From NCBI GenBank assembly GCA_965205225.1, contig CBDBFZ010000003.1, positions 1,240,001 to 1,304,000 of the forward strand: a stretch of DNA of 64,000 bases. Reading direction: 5' to 3'. The position numbers and the translations under genes were made by a program. This stretch comes from Litorimonas sp965205225 (lineage in GTDB: Bacteria > Pseudomonadota > Alphaproteobacteria > Caulobacterales > Maricaulaceae). Shown here piece by piece: positions 47,001-59,000 of the stretch (position 1 is its first letter; every line of letters begins with the position of its first letter). The notes under the pieces were generated by a model, which searched no databases, was not told the DNA's origin, and saw nothing but the letters and a program-made list of their open reading frames with translations.

Positions 47001-50000
47001 CGACAATAATGACGGCACGATCGACCGGAGCGAACGCGCCCCTTCCAGCCTAGACGGAATTAACGGCTTTACCCTGACTGGAATCGACGCGAATGACCAG
47101 TCCGGCTTTTCCGTCTCATCGGCGGGGGATGTCAATGGCGACGGCTATGATGATCTGATCATCGGGGCCCCTTTTGCCGACCCGAATGGGCGCTTTTCGG
47201 GTGAGACCTATATTGTCTATGGCGGGGTGAGCGCGCCGGGCATGGAGGGAATGCTGGATCTGTCAGCGCTGGACGGGACTAACGGCTTTACCCTGACCGG
47301 GATCGAAGGGGCTGACATTTCCGGTCGTTCCGTATCGTCGGCGGGGGATGTCAATGGCGATGGTTATGATGATCTGATCATCGGGGCCTGGAGGGCCGGC
47401 GGTTCGGGCGAGACCTATATTGTCTATGGCGGGGCAAGCGCGCCGGGCACAGAGGGCGTGCTGGCTCTGTCGGGTCTGGACGGGACCAACGGCTTTATCC
47501 TGACCGGGATCGATTTTCTTGACCAGTCCGGCTATTCCGTCTCATCGGCGGGGGATGTCAATGGCGACGGCTATGATGATCTGATCATCGGGGCCCCTTC
47601 GGCCGACCCGAATGGGGACAATTATGCCGGCGAGACCTATATTGTCTATGGCGGGGCAAGCGCGCCGGGCGAGGATGGCGTTCTGGATCTCGGAGCGCTG
47701 AACGGCACGAACGGCTTTACCCTGACCGGAATTGCCGCGCGTGACAATTCCGGCATCTCCGTCTCGTCTGCGGGGGATGTCAATGGCGATGGCTATGATG
47801 ATCTGATCATCGGGGCCTTTAGGGCCGACCCGAATGGGAACGATAATGCCGGCGAGACCTATATCGTCTATGGCGGGGCAAGCGCGCCGGGTGGTGTGCT
47901 AGATCTGTCCAGCCTGAATGGGACCAACGGCTTCATCCTGACCGGGATCGACGCGGGTGACAGTTCCGGCATTTCTGTCTCCTCGGCGGGGGATGTTAAT
48001 GGCGACGGCTATGATGATCTGATCATCGGTGCTCATTTTGCCGGCCCGAATGGGAACAGCTCGGGCGAGACCTATCTCGTCTATGGCGGGGCGAGCGCCC
48101 CGGGCACAGGGGGCAGATTCAATCTCTCCACGCTGAACGGCACCAACGGCTTTACCCTCACCGGGATCGACGCGGGTGACAATTCCGGCTTCTCCGTCTC
48201 GTCTGCGGGGGATATTAATGGCGATGGCTATGATGATTTGATCATCGGGGCCTTTAGGGCCGCCCCGAATGGGGACAGCGAGGCTGGCGAGACCTATCTC
48301 GTCTATGGCGGGGCAAGCGCACCGGGCACAGGGGGCATGCTGGATCTGTCGGCGCTGGACGGGACCAACGGTTTTATCCTGACCGGGATCGACGCGGGTG
48401 ACCGTTCCGGCACTTCTGTCTCATCTGCGGGGGATGTCAATGGCGACGGCTATGATGATCTGATCATTGGGGCCTCTGGGGCCGACCCGAATGGGGACAG
48501 TCAGGCCGGCGAGACCTATATTGTCTATGGCGGAGCGACGGGGACGGAAAGCCTCGTCCCGGTCACGGCGCAGGGCACGGCGGCGGCGGATAATTTCACC
48601 GGCAATGCCGGCGATGACAGTTTTACCGCGATTGCCACGGATGATGTAGTGCGCGGCGGGGCGGGCAATGACACTATCCGCGTCACCTCCCTTGACTTTG
48701 CGGCGATTGATGGCGGCACGGGCGCTGACACATTGGTGCTGGACGGGGCTGGCCTGGCGCTCGACCTGACCGGGGCGGGCCATGCCGGCGTGGACAGTGT
48801 CGAACTGTTTGACCTGTCCGGCACGGGGGCCAACAGCCTGGTGCTGGACGCGCTCGCCGTGTTTGACGTCACGGAGGAGCGCGAGGGCGGGGCGGCGAGC
48901 CTCGACGTGCTGGGGGATGCGGATGACAGGGTTGAGCTGAGCGGCAGTAACTTCGCCCTGACCGGGACGGCGGCGGAGGACGGCGTCACCTATAATATCT
49001 ATAGGGACGGCAATGCGCAGCTGCGCATAGAGACGGGGGTGCAGGTGGTCACGATACCGGGCTTCACCTCGCCCGCCGCAGTCAGCGTGCGGGAGAACCA
49101 GACCGCAGCCTATGAGGCGGCGGCGACGGATGCGGATGGCGACACTCTGGTCTATAGCCTGTCCGGGACGGATGCGGCCCTGTTCATGATTAATGCCAAT
49201 ACAGGCGAGGTCAGTTTCATAGCGGCACCCGACTTTGAAGCGCCGAGCGATGATGGTGGGGATAATGTCTATGACATCACCGTCACCGCGTCCGATGGCA
49301 CCAATAGTAGGAACCACAATGTCGCCATCAGGGTGACGAATGAAAATGACAATATACCGGTCTTCACCTCGCCCGCCGCAGTCAGCGCACAGGAGAACCG
49401 GATGACGGCCTATGAGGCGGCGGCGACGGATGCGGACGGCGATCCGCTGGTCTACCGCCTGTCCGGGACGGATGCAGCCCTGTTCAGGATTGGGTCCACT
49501 ACAGGCGAGGTCCGCTTCAGGGTAGCACCCGACTTCGAGGATCCAGACGACGCGGACGGGGATAATGTCTATGACATCACCGTCACCGCGTCGGACGGCA
49601 CTAATCGCACGGACCACAATGTCGCCATCACGGTGACAGATGAAGAAAATGATCCGGTCAACCTCTCCCGCCTGGACGGGACCAACGGCTTTACCCTGAC
49701 CGGGATCGACGCGGGTGACCAATCCGGCGCTTCCGTCTCTTCGGCGGGGGATGTTAATGGCGACGGCTATGATGATCTGATCATCGGGGCCTGGAGAGCC
49801 GACCCGAATGGGGACAATAGGTACAATAGGGCTGGCGAGACATATGTCGTCTATGGCGGGGCGAGCGCGCCGGGGACAGGGGGCGTGCTGGATCTCGGAG
49901 CGCTGGACGGCACGAATGGCTTTACCCTGACCGGGATCGACGGCTATGACTATTCCGGCGCTTCCGTCTCGTCGGCGGGGGATGTCAATGGTGACGGTTA

Positions 50001-53000
50001 TGATGATCTGATCATCGGGGCCAGGTACGCCATCCCGAATGGGAACTTTCAGGCTGGCGAGACCTATATCGTCTATGGCGGGGCGAGCGCGCCGGGCACG
50101 GAGGGCGTTCTCGATCTGTCAGGTCTGGACGGGACCAACGGCTTTACCCTGACCGGGATTGACAGGTTTGACCGTTCCGGCGTGTCCGTCTCGTCGGCGG
50201 GGGATGTCAATGGCGACGGCTATGATGATCTGATCATCGGGGCCTATTGGGCCGACCCGAATGGAGACATTGAAGCCGGCGAGACCTATATTGTCTATGG
50301 CGGGGCGAGCGCGCCGGGCACGAATGGCGTGCTGGATCTCTCCATGCTGGACGGCACGAACGGCTTCATCCTGACCGGGATTGACGGGGGTGACCGTTCC
50401 GGTCGTTCCGTCTCGTCTGCGGGGGATGTCAATGGCGACGGCTATGATGATCTGATCATCGGGGCCCGGGACGCCGACCTGATTGGGGGCAGAAGAAACG
50501 CCGGCGAGACCTATGTCGTCTATGGCGGGGCGAACGCGCCGGGCGAGGAGGGCGTGCTGGATCTCGGGGCGCTGGACGGCACGAACGGCTTCATCCTCAA
50601 CGGGTTCAGCCCGTTTGACCATTCCGGTCAGTCCGTATCGTCGGCGGGGGATGTCAATGGCGACGGCTATGATGATCTGATCATCGGGGCCCCTTATGCC
50701 TTCCCGAATGGGGACCGCAGGGCCGGCGAGACCCATATCGTCTATGGTGGGGCCAGCGCGCCGGGCACAGGGGGCGTGCTGAATCTTGAGGCGCTGGACG
50801 GGTCCAACGGCTTTACCCTCACCGGGATCGACGCGCTTGACGAGTCCGGTCGTTCCGTCTCCTCGGCGGGAGATGTCAATGGCGACGGTTATGATGATCT
50901 GATTATCGGGGCCCGTTTTGCCGACCCGAATGGGGACAGTGAAGCCGGCGAGACCTATGTGGTCTATGGCGGGGCAAGCGCGCCGGGCGAGGATGGCGAG
51001 CTGAATCTCGGGGCGCTGGACGGCACGAACGGCTTCATCCTCGCCGGGATCGACGCGCGTGACCGTTCCGGCAGTTCCGTCTCGTCTGCGGGGGATGTCA
51101 ATGGCGACGGCTATGATGATCTGATCATCGGGGCCAACAGGGCCAACCCGAATGGCGACAGTAATGCCGGCGAGACCTATGTGATCTATGGCGGGGCGAC
51201 GGGGACGGAAAGCCTGACGCCGGTCACAGCGTCAGGCACGGCGGCGGCGGATAATTTCACCGGCAATGCCGGCGATGACAGTTTTACCGCGATTGCCACG
51301 AATGATGTGGTGCGCGGCGGGGCCGGCAATGACATGATCAGCGTTACCGCGCTTGACTTTGCGGCGATTGATGGCGGCACGGGCGTGGACACATTGGTGC
51401 TGGACGGGGCCGGCCTGTCGCTCGACCTGACGGGCGCGGGCCATGCCAGCGTGGACAGTGTCGAAATCTTTGACCTGTCCGGCACAGGGGCCAACAGCCT
51501 GGTGCTGGACGCGCTGGCCGTGTTTGACGTAACGGAAGAACGCGAGGGCGGTGCGGCGAGCCTCGACGTGCTGGGGGATGCGGATGACAGGGTTGATTTG
51601 AGCGGCAGTTCATTCGCCCTGACCGGGACGGCGGCGGAGGACGGCGTCACCTATAATATCTATAGGGACGGCAATGCGCAGCTGCGCGTAGAGACGGGGG
51701 TGCAGGTGGTCACGGTACCGGGCATCACCTCGCCCGCCGCAGTCAGCGCACGGGAGAACCAGACCGCGGCCTATGAGGCGGCGGCGACGGATGATGAAGG
51801 CGATCCGCTGGTCTATAGCCTGTCCGGGACGGATGCGGCCCTGTTCACGATTGATGCCAATACAGGCGAGGTCAGTTTCATAGTGGCGCCCGATTTCGAG
51901 ATGCCGGGCGACGCGGACGGGGATAATGTCTATGACATCACCGTCACCGCGTCCGATGGCACCAATAGCACGAACCACAATGTCGCCATCAGGGTGACGA
52001 ATGAAAATGACAATATACCGGTCTTCACCTCGCCCGCCGCAGTCAGCGTGCGAGAGAACCAGGTTGCGGCCTATGAGGCGGCGGCGACGGACGCGGACGG
52101 CGATCCGCTGGTCTATAGCCTGTCCGGGACGGATGCGGCCCTATTCACGATTAATGCCGATACAGGCGAGGTCAGTTTTATGGCGGCGCCCGACTTTGAG
52201 GCACCGGGCGATGATGATCGGGATAATGTCTATGACATCACCGTCACCGCGTCGGACGGCACTAATCGCACGGACCACAATGTCGCTATCACGGTGACGG
52301 ATTACAATATACCGGTCTTCACCTCGCCCTTCGTAGTCAGCGTAGCGGAGAACCAGACCGCAGCCTATAGAGCGGCGGCGGCGGATGATGAAGGCGATCC
52401 GCTGGTCTATAGCCTGTCCGGGACGGATGCGGCCCTGTTCACGATTGATGCCAATATAGGCGAGGTCAGTTTCATAGCGGCGCCCGACTTTGAAGCGCCG
52501 GGCGACACGGACGGGGATAATGTCTATGACATCACCGTCACCGCGTCGGACGGCACCAATCGCACGGACCACAATGTCGCTATCACGGTGACGAATGAAA
52601 ATGAGAATATACCGGTCTTCACCTCACCCGCCACGGCCAACGCGCAGGAGAACCAGACCGCAGCCTATGAGGCGGCGGCGACGGACGCGGATGGCGATCC
52701 GCTGGTCTATAGCCTGTCCGGGACGGATGCGGCCCTGTTCAGGATTGGGTCCACTACAGGCGAGGTCCGCTTCAGGGTAGCACCCGACTTCGAGGATCCA
52801 GGCGACGCGGACGGGGATAATGTCTATGACATCACCGTCACCGCGTTTGACGGAACCGATCGCACGGACCACAATGTCACTATCACGGTGACGGATGAAA
52901 ATGAACCGATCAACCTCTCCAGCCTGGACGGGACCAACGGCTTTACCCTGACCGGGATCGACGCGGGTGACCAATCCGGCGTTTCCGTCTCGTCGGCGGG

Positions 53001-56000
53001 GGATGTCAATGGCGATGGCTATGATGATCTGATCATCGGCGCCGATGGAGCCGACCCGGGTGGGAACAATAGGGCCGGCGAGACCTATCTCGTCTATGGC
53101 GGGGCGAGCGCGCCGGGCAGGGACGGCGTTCTGGATCTGTCGGGTCTGGACGGGACGAACGGCTTCATCCTCACTGGGATCGACGCTTATGACTATTCCG
53201 GCGCTTCCGTCTCGTCGGCGGGGGATGTCAATGGTGACGGCTATGATGATCTGATCATCGGGGCCAACAGGGCCGACCCGAATGGGGCCAGTGGGGCTGG
53301 CGAGACCTATGTGGTCTATGGCGGGGCGAGCGCACCGGGCACAGAGGGCGTGCTGGATCTCGGGGCGCTGGACGGCACGAATGGCTTTATCCTGACCGGG
53401 ATTGACGCGAATGACCGGTCCGGTCGGTCCGTCTCGTCGGCGGGGGATGTTAATGGCGACGGCTATGATGATCTGATCATCGGGGCCCTTGGGGCCGACC
53501 CGAATGTGGACAGTCAGGCCGGCGAGACCTATATCCTCTATGGCGGGGCAAGCGCGCCGGGCATAGGGGGCGTGCTGGATCTCGGGGCACTGAACGGCAC
53601 GAATGGCTTCATCCTGACCGGGATCGACGCGCTTGACAATTCCGGTTGGTCCGTCTCATCGGCGGGTGATGTCAATGGCGATGGCGATGATGATCTGATC
53701 ATCGGGGCCAGGTTCGCCGCCCCGAATGGGAACGATGATGCCGGCGAGACCTATGTCATCTATGGCGGGGCGAGCGCGCCGGGCACAGGGGGCGTGCTGG
53801 ATCTGTCCGATCTGGACGGGACGAACGGCTTCATCCTCAACGGCATTGGCTCGGGTGACTATTCCGGCGTCTCCGTATCGTCGGCGGGGGATGTCAATGG
53901 CGATGGCTATGATGATCTGATCATCGGGGCCCGTTGGGCCGACCCGAATGGAGACAGTGGGGCCGGCGAAACCTATATCGTCTATGGCGGGGCGAGCGCG
54001 CCGGGCACAGGGGGCGTGCTGGATCTGTCCGATCTGGACGGGACGAACGGCTTTACCGTCACCGGGATCGACGCGGGTGACAATTCCGGCTTTTCCGTCT
54101 CGTCTGCGGGGGATGTCAATGGCGATGGCTATGATGATCTGATCATCGGGGCCAGGTTCGCCGACCCGAATGGGGACAGGGATGCCGGTGAGACCTATAT
54201 CGTCTATGGCGGGGCCAGCGCACCGGGCACAGACGGTGTGCTGGATCTCTCTATACTGGGGACCAACGGCTTCATCCTCGCCGGGATCGACAGGTTTGAC
54301 TATTCCGGCTCTTCCGTCTCGTCGGCGGGGGATATCAATGGCGATGGCTATGATGATCTGATCATCGGGGCCCATATGGCCGACCCGAATGGGGACAGTA
54401 ATGCAAATGCAGGCGAGACCTATCTCATCTATGGCGGGGCGACGGGGACGGAAAGCCTGACGCCGGTCACAGCATCAGGCACGGCAGCGGCAGATAATTT
54501 CACCGGCAATGCCAGCGCGGACAGTTTTACCGCGATTGCCACGAATGATGTGGTGCGCGGCGGGGCGGGCGATGACACTATCAGCATCACCACCCTTGAC
54601 TTTGCGGCGATTGATGGCGGCACGGGCCAGGACACATTGGTGCTGGACGGGGCTGGCCTATCGCTCGACCTGACGGGCGCGGGCCATGCCGGCGTGGACA
54701 GTGTCGAAGTCTTTGACCTGTCCGGCACGGGTACCAACAGCCTGGTACTGGACGCGCTCGCCGTGTTTGACGTCACGGAAGAGCGCGAGGGCGGTGCGGC
54801 GAGCCTCGACGTGCTGGGTGATGCGGATGACAGGGTTGAGCTGAGCGGCAGTAACTTCGCCCTGACCGGGACGGCGGCGGAGGACGGCGTCACCTATAAT
54901 ATCTATAGGGACGGCAATGCGCAGCTGCGCGTAGAGACGGGGGTGCAGGTGGTCACGGTACCGATCTTCTCCTCGCCCGCCACGGCCAGCGTAGCGGAGA
55001 ACCAGGTTGCGGCCTATGAGGCGGCGGCGACGGACGCGGATGGCGATCCGCTGAGCTACAGCCTGTCCGGGACGGATGCGGCCCTGTTCACGATTAATGC
55101 CACTACAGGCGAGGTCAGTTTTATAGCGGCCCCCGATTTCGAGATGCCGGGCGACGCGGACGGGGATAATGTCTATGACATCACCGTCACCGCGTCGGAT
55201 GGCGACAATAGTAGGAACCACAATGTCGCCATCAGGGTGACGAATGAAAATGACAATGCCCCGGTCTTCACCTCGCCCGCCGCAGTCAGCGCACAGGAGA
55301 ACCGGGTTGCGGCCTATATGGCGGTGGCTACGGACGCGGACGGCGATCCGCTGGTCTACAGCCTGTCCGGGACGGATGCGGCCCTGTTCACAATTGATGC
55401 CAATAGGGGCGATGTCAGTTTTATAGCGGCACCCGATTTCGAGATGCCGGGCGACGCGGACGGAGATAATGTCTATGACATCACCGTCACCGCGTCGGAT
55501 GGCACTAATCGAACGGACCACAATGTCGCCATCACGGTGACAGATGAAGAAAATGATCCGATCAACCTCTCCCGCCTGGACGGAACCAACGGCTTCACCC
55601 TGACCGGGATCGACGCGGGTGACCAGTCCGGCGCTTCCGTCTCGTCGGCGGGGGATGTGAATGGCGATGGCTATGATGATCTGATCATCGGGGCCCGGAA
55701 TGCCGACCCGAATGGGGACAGTCAAGCCGGTGAGACCTATGTGGTCTATGGCGGGGCGAGCGCGCCGGGCACAGAGGGCGTGCTGGATCTCTCCATGCTG
55801 GACGGCACCAACGGCTTTATCCTCACCGGCATCGACAGGAGTGATCAATCCGGTCGGTCCGTATCGTCTGCGGGTGATGTCAATGGCGACGGCTATGATG
55901 ATCTGATCATCGGGGCCAACAGGGCCGACCCGAATGGGGGTGATTCCGGCGAGACCTATATCATCTATGGCGGGGCGAGCGCACCGGGCACAGGGGGCGT

Positions 56001-59000
56001 GCTGGATCTGTTCGATCTGGACGGCAGCAATGGCTTTATCCTCACCGGCATCGATGCGGGTGACCTGTCCGGTGGGTCTGTGTCGTCTGCGGGGGATGTC
56101 AATGGCGACGGCTATGATGATCTGATCATCGGAGCCGATGGAGCCGAACCGGGTGGGGACAGGGATGCCGGCGAGACCTATCTGGTCTATGGCGGGGCGA
56201 GCGCGCCGGGCACAGGGGGCGTGCTGGATCTCTCTGATCTGGATGGCAGCAATGGCTTTATCCTCACCGGGATTGACGCGCGTGACCGTTCCGGTAGTTC
56301 CGTCTCGTCGGCGGGGGATGTCAATGGTGACGGCTATGATGATCTGATCATCGGGGCCTATGGGGCCGACCCGAATGAGGACAGTCAGGCCGGCGAGACC
56401 TATGTGGTCTATGGCGGGGCAAGCGCGCCGGGCACAGGGGGCGTGCTGGATCTGTCGGGTCTGGACGGGACTAACGGCTTCATCCTCAACGGCATCGGCT
56501 CGGGTGACTATTCCGGCGTCTCCGTCTCGTCGGCGGGGGATGTCAATGGCGATGGCTATGATGATCTGATCATCGGGGCCAGAGGGGCGGATCTTGCAGC
56601 TGGCGAGACCTATATCGTCTATGGCGGGGCGAGCGCCCCGGGCACAGGGGGCAGATTCAATCTCTCCACGCTGAACGGCATCAACGGCTTCATCCTCACC
56701 GGGATCGACGCGGATGACCGTTCCGGCATTTCCGTATCATCGGCGGGGGATGTTAATGGCGACGGCTATGATGATCTGATCATCGGGGCCCAGGATGCCG
56801 ACCCGAATGGGAACAGTTCGGCCGGCGAGACCTATGTGGTCTATGGCGGGGCGAGCGCGCCGGGCACAGGGGGCGTGCTGGATCTCGGGGCGCTGGACGG
56901 CAGTAACGGCTTTACCCTGACCGGGATTGACGCGGATGACAATTCCGGCCGTTCCGTCTCGTCGGCGGGGGATGTCAATGGCGACGGCTATGATGATCTG
57001 ATCATCGGGGCCTGGCTCGCCGACCCGAATGGGATCAGTAATGCCGGCGAGACCTATATCCTCTATGGCGGGGCGACGGGGACGGAAAGCCTGACGCCGG
57101 TCACAGCATCAGGCACGGCGGCGGCGGATAATTTCACCGGCAATGCCGGCGATGACAGTTTTACCGCGATTGCCACGGATGATGTGGTGCGCGGCGGGGC
57201 CGGCAATGACATGATCAGCGTCACCGCCCTTGACTTTGCGGCGATTGATGGCGGCACGGGCCAGGATACATTGGTGCTGGACGGGGCTGGCTTGGCGCTC
57301 GACCTGACCGGGGCGGGCCATGCCGGCGTGGACAGTGTCGAAGTCTTTGACCTGTCCGGCACGGGCGCCAACAGCCTGGTGCTGGACGCGCTGGCCGTGT
57401 TTGACGTCACGGAAGAGCGCGAGGGCGGGGCGGCGGCGAGCCTCGACGTGCTGGGGGATGCGGATGACAGGGTTGATCTGAGCGGCAGTAACTTCGCCCT
57501 GACCGGGACGGCGGCGGAGGACGGCGTCACCTATAATGTCTATAGGGACGGCAATGCGCAGCTGCGCGTAGAGACGGGGGTGCAGGTTCAAATACCACCG
57601 GTGGTCTTCATCTCGCCTGCCGCAGTCAGCGCGCGGGAGAACCAGACCGCGGCCTATGAGGCGGCGGCGACGGACGCGGATGGCGATACGCTGGTCTACA
57701 ACCTGTCCGGGACGGATGCGGCCCTGTTCACGATTGATGCCACTACAGGCGAGGTCAGTTTTATAGCGGCACCCGATTTCGAGATGCCGGGCGACGCGGA
57801 CGGGGATAATGTCTATGACATCACCGTCACCGCGTCGGATGGCGACAATAGTAGGAACCACAATGTCGCCATCAGGGTGACGAATGAAAATGACAATATA
57901 CCGGTCTTCACCTCGCCTGCCGCAGTCAGCATAGCGGAGGGTCAGAGCGCGGCCTATGAGGCGGCGGCGACGGATGCGGACGGCGATCCGCTGGTTTACA
58001 GCCTGTCTGGGACGGATGCGGCCCTGTTCACGATTAATGCCAATACAGGCGAGGTCAGTTTTATAGCGGCACCCGATTTCGAGATGCCGGGCGACGCAGA
58101 CGGGGATAATGTCTATGACATCACCGTCACCGCGTCGGATGGCCTCAATCGCACGGACCACAATGTCGCTATCACGGTGACGGATGAATATGAGCTCTTC
58201 AACCTGGACGGCACGAATGGCTTTACCCTGACCGGGATTGACGCGGGTGACCAGTCCGGCGCTTCCGTCTCGTCGGCGGGGGATGTTAATGGCGACGGCT
58301 ATGATGATCTGATCATCGGGGCCAGGTACGCCGTCCCGAATCGGGACTTGGATGCCGGCGAGACCTATATCGTCTATGGTAGGGCGAGCGCGCCGGGCAT
58401 GAATGGCGTGCTGGATCTCTCCATGCTGGACGGCAGTAACGGCTTTACCCTCACCGGCATCGACGCGGGTGACAATTCCGGCATTTCCGTCTCGTCGGCG
58501 GGGGATGTCAATGGCGATGGTTATGATGATCTGATCATCGGGGCCATTTATGCCGATCCGAATAGGGACAGTCAAGCTGGCGAAACCTATATCGTCTATG
58601 GCGGGGCGAGCGCGCCGGGCATGAATGGTGTGCTGGATCTCTCCATGCTGGACGGCACCAACGGCTTCATCCTCAACGGCATCGACGCGGGTGACAATTC
58701 CGGCATTTCCGTCTCGTCGGCGGGGGATGTCAATGGCGATGGTTATGATGATTTGATCATCGGGGCCAACAGGGCCGACCCGAATGGGGACAGTAGGGCC
58801 GGTGAGACCTATGTGGTCTATGGCGGGGCGAGCGCGCCGGGCACGGGGGGCGTGCTGGATCTCGGGGCACTGAACGGCACGAATGGCTTCATCCTGACCG
58901 GGATCGACTCGGGTGACAATTCCGGCTATTCCGTCTCGTCTGCGGGGGATGTCAATGGCGATGGCTATGATGATCTGATCATCGGGGCCCGTTGGGCCGC

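Noticed and set aside
48421..58575. Long minus-strand ORFs opposite the giant gene (for example 57109-58575, 488 codons)
   Set aside because: They recur opposite each repeated module, are rich in Arg/Ile/Asp from the complement of the repeat codons, and lack any family motif. They are shadows of the sense frame's codon bias.
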